Origin: JALYQB01 sp035640155
Lineage (GTDB): Bacteria; Actinomycetota; Actinomycetes; Mycobacteriales; Pseudonocardiaceae
Direction of reading: 5' to 3'
NCBI GenBank assembly: GCA_035640155.1
Contig: DASQWR010000194.1
Location: 1 to 27,940 of the forward strand
Length of the DNA stretch: 27,940 bases
The position numbers and the translations under genes are program-made. Every line of letters starts with the position of its first letter. Positions within the stretch are counted from its first letter, which is position 1. Shown one piece after another: positions 1 through 7,578 of the stretch. The notes under the pieces were generated by a model. It had not been told where the DNA came from, did no database searches, and worked only from the letters and a program-made list of their open reading frames with translations.

Positions 1-5
1 CGCTG

Positions 6-1241
6 ATGCCCGCTCCCGAACGGCGCACTCCGGCCGATCTCGTCGCCGCGGCAGGTATCGCCGTGGTCGTGGTGCTGGCGGCGGCGGCGCTGTGGTGGAC
101 CAGCGACGTGCGGGGCACCACGGTGCGCACCGCTGCCATTCCGCTGCCGAGCACCGCACCCCCTGCCCCGACCGCCCTGCCGCCCTCGCTCGCCGAGGCG
201 TGGCGCGCCCCCAGCTCCGCCACCGATGTCCCGGTGGTCGCGGGGTCCGTTGTCGTCACCGGGGCTGCCACCGGGGGCGGTGGCGAGGTGACCGGGCGGG
301 ACCCCACCACCGGTGCTCCCCGGTGGAGCTACCGCCGGAACGAGCCGCTGTGCACGGTCGGCACCGCGTTCAAGCGGGTGCTGGCCGTCCACCGCGAGGG
401 TGACTGGTGCAGTGAGGTGACCGCACTGGAGCTGGCGGACGGCTCCCGCGGGCCGCAGCGCACCGGGCCACTCGGCCCGTCCACCCGGTTGCTCGCCGAG
501 CCGGCCCACGTGACCGCCACCGGGGTGCATTACCTCGAGGTGTGGCGCAACGACCTGGTGCGCACGCTGCAGTACGGGGCCCTGCCCAGCCCGGTGAAGC
601 CGGGGGCCCAGCCCCGCACCGGCTGCCGCTACGGCTCGACCGGTGTGGCCTCGGGTCTGGTCGGCGTGGTCGAGCGCTGCCCCGGCGAGCGCGCCGACCG
701 GCTCACCGTGCAGCAGAGCGACCCCGACGAGCCGGACCAGCCGGAGATCGAGTTCTCGACGTTGCTGCCGGGCCGCGGTGCGGTCCTGGTCGCGATGACC
801 AGCGACCGGGTGGCGGTGGCGTTGCCCGACCCCGGTCGCCTGGTCGTGCTCGACGGTGCCGGACGCTCGATCGCCGAGCATCCCCTCGACGTCCCCGAGG
901 CCGACCTGCGCGCCGGCCCCCCGGGCGGGGTGGCGGCCGTCTCACCCGGCGCCGGAGTGAGCTACTGGTTCACCGGCTCGGCCACCGTGGCGCTGACCGG
1001 TCCCGATCTGCGGCCACTGTGGCGCATCCCCGGCACGCTCGGTCCCGGCACCCTGCTCGCGGGGCGCCTGCTGGTCCCGGTGCCCGACGGGTTGGCGGTA
1101 CTGGACGCCACATCCGGGCAGCGCCTCGACCTGTTCCCGGTGGAGCGCGGAAGGTGGACCGGCCCGGTGCGCACCGCCGCCGTGGCCGGAGTGGTCCTCG
1201 AGCAGCGCGGCGAGACCCTCGTCGCCCTCAGCGCCCCATGA
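6..1241 (+). CDS. Membrane-anchored PQQ-like beta-propeller protein
   Basis: The 411-residue protein has one N-terminal membrane segment (about residues 11-31, rich in A/V/L and ending WW). A Pro/Ala-rich linker follows, then an extracytoplasmic domain with repeating short beta-strand blades such as GRDPTTGAPRWSYR and VLDATSGQRLDLF, as in PQQ-like (quinoprotein-type) propellers. Cysteines occur in close pairs (PLC...DWC and TGC...ERC), suggesting disulfides outside the cell. No catalytic motif is visible, so a binding or scaffold role is more likely than an enzyme; the function is unknown. The start ATG overlaps a TGA (bases 4-6), so an upstream coupled gene probably ends at the window edge. 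Its own stop overlaps the next start (ATGA at 1238-1241), which implies an operon. The propeller call is by sequence feel, not a profile search. Confidence 0.7.
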   Translation: MPAPERRTPADLVAAAGIAVVVVLAAAALWWTSDVRGTTVRTAAIPLPSTAPPAPTALPPSLAEAWRAPSSATDVPVVAGSVVVTGAATGGGGEVTGRDPTTGAPRWSYRRNEPLCTVGTAFKRVLAVHREGDWCSEVTALELADGSRGPQRTGPLGPSTRLLAEPAHVTATGVHYLEVWRNDLVRTLQYGALPSPVKPGAQPRTGCRYGSTGVASGLVGVVERCPGERADRLTVQQSDPDEPDQPEIEFSTLLPGRGAVLVAMTSDRVAVALPDPGRLVVLDGAGRSIAEHPLDVPEADLRAGPPGGVAAVSPGAGVSYWFTGSATVALTGPDLRPLWRIPGTLGPGTLLAGRLLVPVPDGLAVLDATSGQRLDLFPVERGRWTGPVRTAAVAGVVLEQRGETLVALSAP

Positions 1242-2146
1242 GCCGGCACCGGGTGTCCTCTCAGATCTGTCCGCACCGGGCGGAGCGCATCGACCTCCCG
1301 GTGCCCGGCGGCCACCTCGCCGCACTGTGGCTCGGACCGAGGGGGATCGCACCGCCCGGCGCGGACCTGGGCGCGGTGGCCCTGCTGGTGCCCGGCTACA
1401 CGGGGTCGAAGGAGGACTTCGCGCCGCTGCTGGACCCGCTCGCCGCCACCGGGTTGCACGTCGTGGCCGTCGACCTGCCCGGGCAGTACGAGTCGCCCGG
1501 ACCCGACCGTGAGTCCGACCACCTCCCGGACCCGCTCGGCCGCACCCTCGCAGCGCTCGTCACCAACCTGGCGGCCGCGCACCGGGTGCTGCTGCTGGGA
1601 CACTCCTACGGCGGCCTGGTGGCCCGCGGGGCGGTGCTCGCCGGGGCGCCGATCTCCGGGCTCACCCTGCTCGGCTCCGGTCCTGGCGCCCTGCCGCCCG
1701 GACCGCGCCGCGCCGCGCTCGAGTTCGCCGAACCGATCATGCGAACCCACGGCATCGAGGCGGTCCAGGCGTTCCGGGAGTCGTGCGACCCCCCCATCGG
1801 CAGCCTCGTCGAACCCGCCGAGCTCGCCGGGCTGCTGCGGGCCCGCTTCCTCGGCTCGTCGGTGCCGGGGCTGCTGGGGATGGCCACCGCGCTGCGCGGC
1901 GAACCCGACCGGGTGGACGAACTCGCCGCCGCGCTCGGGACCACCCCCTGCCTGGTGGCGTGCGGGCAGGCCGACGACGCCTGGCCGGTGGAGCTGCAGC
2001 GCGACATGGCCCGCCGGCTGGGTGCGCAGTTCGCCCTGGTCACCGAGGCCGGGCACTCGCCGAACACCGAGAATCCCGCCGGCTTGCTCGCGGTGCTGCT
2101 GTCCAGCTGGCGGCGCTGGCTCACCGGCCGCACAGTGGTGGGGTGA
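1238..2146 (+). CDS. Alpha/beta hydrolase
   Basis: This is a 302-residue alpha/beta-hydrolase-fold enzyme, probably cytoplasmic. Visible landmarks are the oxyanion-region strand LLVPGYTGSKEDF (about 49-61), the nucleophile elbow GHSYGG with Ser123, the acid region CGQADDAWP (Asp246 or 247) and the catalytic His273 in TEAGHSPNTENP, in the canonical order. Length is normal for the family. The substrate cannot be told from sequence; esterase, lipase or thioesterase are all possible. ATG 1238 is chosen because it overlaps the preceding stop and the family similarity begins just after it. The gene ends in a GTGA overlap with the oxygenase gene, so the three genes are likely co-translated. Confidence 0.88.
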   Translation: MSRHRVSSQICPHRAERIDLPVPGGHLAALWLGPRGIAPPGADLGAVALLVPGYTGSKEDFAPLLDPLAATGLHVVAVDLPGQYESPGPDRESDHLPDPLGRTLAALVTNLAAAHRVLLLGHSYGGLVARGAVLAGAPISGLTLLGSGPGALPPGPRRAALEFAEPIMRTHGIEAVQAFRESCDPPIGSLVEPAELAGLLRARFLGSSVPGLLGMATALRGEPDRVDELAAALGTTPCLVACGQADDAWPVELQRDMARRLGAQFALVTEAGHSPNTENPAGLLAVLLSSWRRWLTGRTVVG

Positions 2147-2973
2147 GCACTGACCTCGGTTACTTCGGCCCCGCGAGCGTGACATGGCGGGTGCTCGCGG
2201 ACCCGACCGCGAACATCGGCGGCGTGCGGGCGCTGTTCCTGCAGGCGCTGCACCCGCTGGCGATGGCGGGGGTGCACGAGCACTCCGACTTCGCCACAGC
2301 GTTCTGGCCCCGGCTGCAACGCACCGCGCAGTACGTCACCACGGTCGCCTACGGCACCACCGAGCAGGCCGATGCCGCGGCCGCGCGGGTACGTGCCCTG
2401 CACGACCGGGTCCGCGGAGTCGATCCGGTCACCGGCCAGCGTTACGCCGCGAGCGATCCGGAGCTGCTGCGCTGGGTGCACGCCACGGAGGTCGACTCGT
2501 TCGTCGACACCGCCGACCGGGGTGGCATCGGGCTGGACGGCGCGCAGCTCGACACGTTCCTCGCCGAGCAGGTGCGCGCCGCCGAGCTCATCGGGGTGCC
2601 GGACGTTCCCAGCGATCGTGCCGCGCTGGCCGAGTACTTCCGTACCATCCGGCCGTGCCTGCGGTCCTCGCCGATCGCCCGCTCCGCGGCGGTGCGACTG
2701 GCCGTGCCCCCGATGCCACTGCGGGTGCAGCTGGCCACTCCGGCACGTCCGCTGTGGACCATCATCGCCGGACTGGGGTTCGCCCTGCTGCCCTCGTGGG
2801 CGCGGCAGCTCTACGGCCTGCCCGGGCTGTCCGCCACCGACCTCGCGGCCACCCGGGCGCTGCGCGCCTTCCGGGCCGCGGCGCTGCGGCTGCCCGAACG
2901 GTGGCGGTACGGCCCGATCCTGCAGGATGCACTGGCCAGGGCCCGCGACGCGGAGCAGCCGGCATCGGCCTGA
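2143..2973 (+). CDS. MpaB-type oxygenase family protein (DUF2236)
   Basis: The 276-residue protein matches the MpaB/DUF2236 family, which includes the latex-clearing protein Lcp (a haem b oxygenase) and MpaB of mycophenolic acid synthesis. Recognisable conserved stretches are ALHPLAMAGVHEHSDF near the N-terminus, the YGTTEQADAAAARVRALHDRVRG helix, and YAASDPELLRWVHATEVDSF. These contain conserved His, Arg and Glu residues that bind or position haem in family members. The start is GTG 2143, overlapping the hydrolase stop. Actinobacteria usually carry many paralogues of unknown substrate, so oxidative chemistry is a family inference. It ends only 10 bp from the convergent membrane-protein gene. 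Confidence 0.85.
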   Translation: MSTDLGYFGPASVTWRVLADPTANIGGVRALFLQALHPLAMAGVHEHSDFATAFWPRLQRTAQYVTTVAYGTTEQADAAAARVRALHDRVRGVDPVTGQRYAASDPELLRWVHATEVDSFVDTADRGGIGLDGAQLDTFLAEQVRAAELIGVPDVPSDRAALAEYFRTIRPCLRSSPIARSAAVRLAVPPMPLRVQLATPARPLWTIIAGLGFALLPSWARQLYGLPGLSATDLAATRALRAFRAAALRLPERWRYGPILQDALARARDAEQPASA

Positions 2974-2983
2974 GCCCAGCAGG

Positions 2984-3343
2984 TCAGCGCCACCACCAGA
3001 ACCACAGGACGGCCGCCACCACGGACAGCACCCCGAGCGAAGCCGCGACCGCCCGCACCCTGCGGGACCGGTCGGCAGTTCGCTGCAGCAGCAGCGCGAT
3101 CAGGGCGCCGGCACCGTGCCCGGCGAGTATCCCGGTACGCCCGGCGACGGTACCGGGTCCCGGCACCGTCGCCGGGCTGCTGAGCCACTGCGCGCCGGCG
3201 AGCACCAGCGTGAGCACCACCAAGCCCACCGCGAGCGCTCCGGAGAACCCGCGCAGCGCCCGCAGCACCGGGCCCGGCGGGCCGTCACCTGTTCGCGGCA
3301 CGGACGCTTCCGCTTCGGAAACCGGGATGCGAACGGTGATCAC
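2984..3343 (-). CDS. Small three-helix membrane protein
   Basis: The 119-residue protein has about three hydrophobic helices: FSGALAVGLVVLTLVLAG, GILAGHGAGALIALLL, and a C-terminal VAASLGVLSVVAAVLWFWWWR. The short hydrophilic N-terminus is acidic. GTG 3343 is chosen because it overlaps the stop of the RecB-like gene (GTGA), giving tight translational coupling; an upstream in-frame extension would be Arg/Pro-rich and overlap that gene. The tryptophan-rich end (WFWWWR) resembles an interfacial anchor. I do not recognise the family beyond a generic actinobacterial membrane protein. It is last in a five-gene minus-strand unit and ends 10 bp from the convergent oxygenase gene. Confidence 0.72.
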   Translation of the reverse strand: MITVRIPVSEAEASVPRTGDGPPGPVLRALRGFSGALAVGLVVLTLVLAGAQWLSSPATVPGPGTVAGRTGILAGHGAGALIALLLQRTADRSRRVRAVAASLGVLSVVAAVLWFWWWR

Positions 3344-4215
3344 GAGCGGGGAGCCTTGCGGGTCGGCTCCCGGGAGGGCTCCAACGGCGCCAGCATCGCC
3401 CACGGCTGCAGGTCGGGAGCGCCGGCGCGGCCCTCGGAGCAATGCCGGCGAAAGTCACACCACGAGCAGTGCCGCCCCGTGGACGGCGGGAACAGGACGT
3501 CCGGGTCACCCCCGGCGGTGAGGGTGTCGGTGGCCAGCGCGATCTCCTCGGCCACCTCCTCGGCCCGGCGCAGGTGGCGCTCGAGCGACTCGGGGGTGTG
3601 CACCCAGGCCGCGACCTGCCCGGTGGGCAGGTGATGCAGCTCCACCCGCCGGCACTCGCGGCGCAGGGTGCGCCGGGCGGCCAGCGCGTAGAGGGCGAGC
3701 GCCTGGGAGCTGCGCGCGTCGTCGACGGACAGCCCGTGCCGGCCGGTCTTGTAGTCCACGATCACGAGCTCACCGTCGCGCTCGTCGATCCGGTCGACCC
3801 GGCCTTCGGCGACGATCCACCGCGTCGGGGTCGACACCCACCGCTCCACCCCGACGGGCTCCAGCTCGGGGTCGAGAGCCGACACGTAGCCGGCCACCCA
3901 TTGCCGGGCGAGGTTCCGGTAGGACGCCGCCTGGTCCGCGTCGGCGAAGCCGTCGTCGGTCCACTGCGTGCTGACGAGCGCAGCGGCGGCGTCCGGGTGC
4001 CGGCGATCGGGCGGAAGATCGAACAGCGCACGCAGGGCGTTGTGCACGACCGCGCCGAGTGTGTTGTGCGCCCAGGGACCCCCGCGAGGCGGGGTGGGCC
4101 GGTCGACATGGGCCATCCGGTATCGCCGGGCGCAGCTCGTCCAGGCCGCCAGCTTGGACGGGGTGACCCGCACCAGCGGCCGCGGCATCCCTTCCAGCTC
4201 CAGCGCCCCTTGCAT
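3340..4215 (-). CDS. RecB-family PD-(D/E)XK exonuclease with Fe-S cysteines
   Basis: The 291-residue stand-alone nuclease is of the PDDEXK_1 (RecB/AddB/Cas4-like) type. Visible motifs are RVTPSKLAAWTSC near the N-terminus, GAVVHNALRALF (His58), EGRVDRID (Asp141), VIVDYKTGR (Asp154 and Lys156, the D-x-K core) and a QALALYALAA helix. Four cysteines are arranged C28 ... C250-x2-C253-x5-C259, the split pattern that holds a 4Fe-4S cluster in AddB and Cas4 nucleases. No helicase domain is present. ATG 4215 precedes the conserved start; a longer reading would add an unconserved basic extension. It sits 64 bp downstream of the PHP gene. A role in DNA repair or processing is inferred; the substrate is unknown. 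Confidence 0.87.
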   Translation of the reverse strand: MQGALELEGMPRPLVRVTPSKLAAWTSCARRYRMAHVDRPTPPRGGPWAHNTLGAVVHNALRALFDLPPDRRHPDAAAALVSTQWTDDGFADADQAASYRNLARQWVAGYVSALDPELEPVGVERWVSTPTRWIVAEGRVDRIDERDGELVIVDYKTGRHGLSVDDARSSQALALYALAARRTLRRECRRVELHHLPTGQVAAWVHTPESLERHLRRAEEVAEEIALATDTLTAGGDPDVLFPPSTGRHCSWCDFRRHCSEGRAGAPDLQPWAMLAPLEPSREPTRKAPRS

Positions 4216-4279
4216 GCCGACCACCGTACCCACCTGCGGCCTGTGGACCGGGGGCGCCGCGCCGGGTCCGATCCAGCAC

Positions 4280-5137
4280 TCAGCCGGTGACCGCCGCCAC
4301 CCCGGTCGCCGCGGCCTCGATCCGCTCGCACATCTGCGCTGTGGTCGTCTCCTGACCAAGCCGCACCGTCTTGTTGGTCCCGTGGTAGTCGCTGGATCCA
4401 GTGATCAGCAGACCCAGGTCGTCCGCCAACCCCCGCAGCCGGTCGCGCGCCGCCCCGTCATGGTCGGGGTGGTCGACCTCGAGCCCCCCGAGACCCGCCG
4501 CGGCCAGCTCCACGATCACCTCGGGCTCCACCACGGGGCCGCGGCGGCACGCGAAGGGATGTGCGAGCACCGGCACCCCGCCGGCCTCGCACACCATCCG
4601 CACCGCGGTGTGCACGTCCGTGTCGGCCCGACCGACGTAGTAACGGCTGCCGGTGGCGAGGAACCGCGCGAACGCCTCGTCCACACTGGCCACCACCCCC
4701 GCCGCGACCAGCGCACCGGCCAGGTGCGGGCGACCTGCGGGCGCATCGGCTGCCAGTCCCGCCAGGAGCGCGTCGGGGTCCACCGGGAAGCCGTCGGCGG
4801 CCATCCGCCCGGCCATCACCCGCAGCCGGTGGCGACGCTCGTCCCGCAGCCGGGTCTGCTCCGCGGCAACCGCCGGGGACTCCGGGTCGAACAGGTAACC
4901 CAGCAGATGCACCGACACCGATCCACCGCGGCCGTCCGGTGCGAGGCAGGAGAACTCCGCCCCGCGGATCAACCGCAGGCCCGGAGGCAGCGCATCCACC
5001 GCCGCGGCCCACCCCGCGGTGGTGTCGTGGTCGGTGATCGCCACCACGTCCAACCCAGCGGACGCGGCCGACTCGACGAGGCCCGCCGGCGAGTCGGTGC
5101 CGTCGGAGACGGTGGAATGGGCGTGGAGGTCGATCAC
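4280..5137 (-). CDS. PHP-domain phosphoesterase (TrpH/YciV-like)
   Basis: This 285-residue metal-dependent phosphoesterase belongs to the polymerase-and-histidinol-phosphatase family. Metal-binding motifs occur in the expected order: HAHSTVSDG (His5, His7), ITDHDTT (Asp36, His37), GAEFS (Glu61), LAHPF and the C-terminal GSSDYHG. Related E. coli RNase AM (YciV/TrpH) trims 5' ends of short RNAs and hydrolyses 3',5'-bisphosphonucleotides; the substrate here is inference. GTG 5137 overlaps the TGA of the PH-domain gene (GTGA) and places the first metal motif at residue 5, as is usual. It is the third gene of the minus-strand unit. Confidence 0.9.
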   Translation of the reverse strand: MIDLHAHSTVSDGTDSPAGLVESAASAGLDVVAITDHDTTAGWAAAVDALPPGLRLIRGAEFSCLAPDGRGGSVSVHLLGYLFDPESPAVAAEQTRLRDERRHRLRVMAGRMAADGFPVDPDALLAGLAADAPAGRPHLAGALVAAGVVASVDEAFARFLATGSRYYVGRADTDVHTAVRMVCEAGGVPVLAHPFACRRGPVVEPEVIVELAAAGLGGLEVDHPDHDGAARDRLRGLADDLGLLITGSSDYHGTNKTVRLGQETTTAQMCERIEAAATGVAAVTG

Positions 5138-5703
5138 CCGTGGCGGGGCCTGAGCCTCGCCGCCGAACCTGACCCAGCCCTGGGAGGGGGCGGGGCCGAC
5201 CCCCCCTTCTTCTCCCCGAACACCAGCTCCGAGATGGCGTCGTTGACCTCTTCTGGCCGTGGCAGGAAGGTGATCTTGTTCAGCGCCTGGATCTGCCCCG
5301 CGGACTCCACGACGAGGGTGCCGTAGCCGAGAAACCGGCCCACGAGGGGGCGCTGATAGGTGAGGTCGGTGACCTTCGTGATCGGCATCATGAGCACGTT
5401 CGTGACGAAGATCCCGTTGGTGAGCATGAACCGCTTGTCCGTGACGACGATGCGCTCGATCCACCAGTCCAGCACGTAGTAGGCGAACCGCAGCACCGCG
5501 AAGAACGCTGCGTACCAGAGCACGGATTGGATCAGCCACACCGAGTCGCCCTCCCCGATGAGCTCGGACAGCAGGATCGCCAAGGCCAGCGCGCCGACGG
5601 TCTGCAGCAGCACCGGCAGCAGCGTGGCCCAGTGCCGGCGCACCCGGATCACCCGCCGCTCGGTGGCGAGCAGGTAGTCGTCGGGATCCCGAGGACCGAG
5701 CAC
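5134..5703 (-). CDS. PH-domain membrane protein (bPH_2/YdbS-like)
   Basis: The 189-residue protein has two membrane helices (about 26-48 and 56-78) followed by a cytoplasmic bacterial PH domain. Typical bPH_2 signatures are IERIVVTDKRFMLTNGIF, PITKVTDLTYQRPLVGRFLGYGTLVVESAG and a final strand/helix ending at PEEVNDAISELV. The tail is Pro/Gly-rich (GSAPPPPRAG). The start is GTG 5703, preceded by a clear purine-rich ribosome site (GAGAGGG). It probably acts at the membrane; no catalytic residues are expected. Its stop overlaps the PHP start, so the two are coupled, while a 38-bp gap separates it from the upstream 55-residue gene. Confidence 0.87.
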   Translation of the reverse strand: MLGPRDPDDYLLATERRVIRVRRHWATLLPVLLQTVGALALAILLSELIGEGDSVWLIQSVLWYAAFFAVLRFAYYVLDWWIERIVVTDKRFMLTNGIFVTNVLMMPITKVTDLTYQRPLVGRFLGYGTLVVESAGQIQALNKITFLPRPEEVNDAISELVFGEKKGGSAPPPPRAGSGSAARLRPRHG

Positions 5704-5741
5704 GTCTGACCCTCTCTGCCTCGTCGCTGCCGTGCAGCGGC

Positions 5742-5909
5742 TCAGTTGGCGAGTGACTGGAAGAAGGTGACCACGGCGTCGGCGGCTTGCTGCAGCAGGC
5801 CGAGCGCGCCCGTGACCACGTTGGCGGATTCGGTGGGCTGGGTGAACAGGTAGAAGGCGACGAAGGCGACGACGGACCAGGTGAGGACCTTCTTGACGTT
5901 CGCGCTCAT
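5742..5909 (-). CDS. Small (55-residue) single-pass membrane protein
   Basis: The 55-residue protein begins MSANVKKVLTW, followed by a hydrophobic helix (VVAFVAFYLFT), a short QPTES turn, and an amphipathic C-terminal helix with AVVTFFQSLAN. ATG 5909 has a GAGG ribosome site about 8 bases upstream. A longer in-frame reading would run through the duplicated upstream element at 5954-5997, which looks regulatory rather than coding. It is first in the minus-strand unit ahead of the PH-domain gene. I do not recognise a named family. Small membrane peptides of this kind often modulate larger membrane partners, but no partner can be assigned from sequence. Confidence 0.68.
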   Translation of the reverse strand: MSANVKKVLTWSVVAFVAFYLFTQPTESANVVTGALGLLQQAADAVVTFFQSLAN

Positions 5910-5953
5910 CGTGAAACCTCGTCTCGCCGCCGGGGGTGGACGCCTGTGCAACC

Positions 5954-5997
5954 GTTGTACCGCACTCCGTCCTGCTTGGGCAGAGTTGTACCGCACT
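5954..5997. repeat. Duplicated 13-bp element in a divergent intergenic region
   Basis: The 13-mer GTTGTACCGCACT occurs exactly at 5954-5966 and 5985-5997, a 31-bp period (about three helical turns). Related CTTGGGCAG-like sequence follows the second copy and precedes it once. It lies between the 55-residue gene and the Nudix gene, so it may be an operator pair or duplicated promoter elements for either. Confidence 0.55.
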
Positions 5998-6032
5998 TGG
6001 GGCAGTGGCCTGGCGCCGCCCCTGGTGAGCGG

Positions 6033-6048
6033 TACGGTACGGTCCGTG
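6033..6048 (+). promoter_or_regulatory. Possible -10 box for leaderless Nudix transcript
   Basis: TACGGT (6033-6038) is followed by 7 bases and the GTG at 6046, a spacing expected when transcription begins at the start codon. An overlapping second TACGGT starts at 6038. No convincing -35 is seen. Confidence 0.35.
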
Positions 6049-6459
6049 ACCGGCTCAGGCTTCCGGGGCGTTCGTTGCGTTGGTGCAGTGGTGCACGACG
6101 ACGGGGAACGCCTCCTGCTCGTGCGCAGAGCTCATGCTCCCGGCCGCGGGCTCTGGTCGCTGCCCGGCGGTCACGTCGAGCCGGGCGAGACCGACGAGCA
6201 GGCCGTGGTCCGTGAGGTGTTCGAGGAGACCGCGCTCACGGTCAAGGTCGGACGCCGCGTCGGCTCGGTCACGCGGGCCGCACCGGAGGGCGTCGTTCTC
6301 GAGATCCACGACTACGCCTGCCGCGTGGTGGGCGGCACCGTGCAAGCGGGTGGCGACGCGGCCGACGCCCGCTGGTGCGACCCGGTGGAGCTCGCCGCAC
6401 TGCCCCTGGTTGAGGGACTGCTCGAGGTCCTCACCGACTGGAACTGCCTGCCCCGCTGA
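6046..6459 (+). CDS. Nudix hydrolase
   Basis: This 137-residue Nudix protein has the box GHVEPGETDEQAVVREVFEE, matching Gx5Ex7REUxEE; the final G of the consensus is replaced by Ala (ETAL), a tolerated change. It begins with a strand motif GAVVHDDGERLLLVRRAHAPGRGLWSLPGG, characteristic of MutT/ADP-ribose-type members that hydrolyse nucleoside diphosphate derivatives. The specific substrate is not determinable. GTG 6046 is preferred over GTG 6025 because the conserved domain starts just after it and a -10-like TACGGT lies 7 bases upstream. It stands alone, divergent from the small membrane gene and followed by a strong hairpin. Confidence 0.88.
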   Translation: MTGSGFRGVRCVGAVVHDDGERLLLVRRAHAPGRGLWSLPGGHVEPGETDEQAVVREVFEETALTVKVGRRVGSVTRAAPEGVVLEIHDYACRVVGGTVQAGGDAADARWCDPVELAALPLVEGLLEVLTDWNCLPR

Positions 6460-6466
6460 CCGAATG

Positions 6467-6513
6467 CAGGAGAGGTGGCGTTCGCCTCACCGAGGCGAAC
6501 GCCACCTCTCCTG
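6467..6513. terminator. Bidirectional hairpin terminator, 22-bp perfect stem
   Basis: Bases 6467-6488 are perfectly complementary to 6492-6513, leaving a 3-base loop (ACC). It lies between the convergent Nudix and secreted-protease genes, 7 bases after the Nudix stop. There is no T-tract, as is common for terminators in high-GC actinobacteria. Confidence 0.8.
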
Positions 6514-6587
6514 GTCAGGACCAGCGCGATGACCGTGGGCGGCTCCTGGAAGAACGCCCTGAGAACGGCAACCCGTCGGGCAGCTCC

Positions 6588-7481
6588 TCAGAACAGCCCC
6601 AGGAGCCCCAGAACTCCGGCGTTACTCGCCGTGGCCTTGAATGGCTCCGTCCCGGGCACCAGCTCGATCGTGCCCAGCGGGCCGTTGGCGTTGGCGTAGG
6701 CCAGCGCGAGGTTCAGGTCGCTCACCCCGTTACTGCCCGGCGACGTCGGCCCGAGAATCGTGAGCGTGCTCAACACGCCGAGCGCGGATCCCCCGTCGGT
6801 CAGGAACGCGCTACCGGAGTCGCCGGGAACGCCGGGCGGGAACGTCAGGACGGAGTGCGTCCAGCCTTCGCCAAAGGTGCCGAGACTCTCCCCGGTCTTC
6901 TCGCTGAGCTGGCCCAGGAGTAGCTCGGAGTTGCCGTAGCTGTAGACCGGTTCACCCATCTGGGTACCGTCGGTGTCGATGCCGGTCGGACCGCCGAAGA
7001 ACGGCACGGTTGGGTTCGTGCTGGTCACGTCGGCCGGATCCAGCTGCACGAGCGCGAAGTCGTTGAACATGCAGGCGTTGAGGTCGGTCTCGCCGTTTGC
7101 CTGCATCGCCAGCCACGAGCTGTAGACCAGGGTGCCTGGCTGGCTCGCACCCTCCACCGTGACCGGGGTGCCCAGCGGGAGAGTCCCCGCGTCGCAGCCG
7201 TTGACCTCGGTCGCCAGGTCGGTGCCGTCGCCGGCGCAGTGTGCCGCCTGGCCGAGGAACACGTCGGTGCCGTTGGTGAAGACGAAGTTCGAGGTGCACG
7301 TGCCACCCCCCTCCGTGGTGGTGCGCACGCCGGGGTGCACGGTCGCCTCCTCCGGAGGGGCGAACGAGGGTGCCGCCGACGCCGAAGCCGGAAGCAGCGC
7401 CGCGACCAGCAGGGCGAGGACGAAGACAACGGCCTGGCCGAGGCCCAGGACCCGGGACGAGCCGAATACACGCATGCGCAT
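6588..7481 (-). CDS. Secreted trypsin/chymotrypsin-like serine protease (S1)
   Basis: The 297-residue precursor has a Sec-type signal peptide (MRMRVF..., hydrophobic core about 17-31, probable cleavage after PASASA near residue 36). The catalytic triad is visible in order: His81 in GQAAHC, Asp141 in NDFALVQL, and Ser222 in GDSGSAF. Four cysteines (62, 82, 96, 137) could form two disulfides, fitting an extracellular enzyme. ATG 7481 has a GGAAAGG ribosome site 5 bases upstream; a second in-frame ATG lies two codons later. It is a monocistronic gene between the Nudix hairpin and sugC, and appears to be an insertion relative to the mycobacterial order. The target is unknown. Confidence 0.88.
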   Translation of the reverse strand: MRMRVFGSSRVLGLGQAVVFVLALLVAALLPASASAAPSFAPPEEATVHPGVRTTTEGGGTCTSNFVFTNGTDVFLGQAAHCAGDGTDLATEVNGCDAGTLPLGTPVTVEGASQPGTLVYSSWLAMQANGETDLNACMFNDFALVQLDPADVTSTNPTVPFFGGPTGIDTDGTQMGEPVYSYGNSELLLGQLSEKTGESLGTFGEGWTHSVLTFPPGVPGDSGSAFLTDGGSALGVLSTLTILGPTSPGSNGVSDLNLALAYANANGPLGTIELVPGTEPFKATASNAGVLGLLGLF

Positions 7482-7578
7482 GAATGCCTTTCCTTGGGGT
7501 GGTCCGGACGGCCCTCAACTCCCAGCCGGCCGTGTGCAGTCTCACCGAGAACGGTCTCCTCGTCCAGCCCAGCGTACT

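Noticed and set aside
962..2185. Long minus-strand frame opposite the hydrolase
   Set aside because: No recognisable domain; Gln/Gly/Arg-rich translation antisense to a gene with an intact catalytic triad.
3968..5326. Long plus-strand frame across the PHP and PH-domain genes
   Set aside because: Shadow of two conserved minus-strand genes; no domain seen.
7508..7533. ACGGCC/GGCCGT stem as a sug-operon terminator
   Set aside because: Only 6 bp with a 14-base loop in GC-rich DNA; too weak to call.
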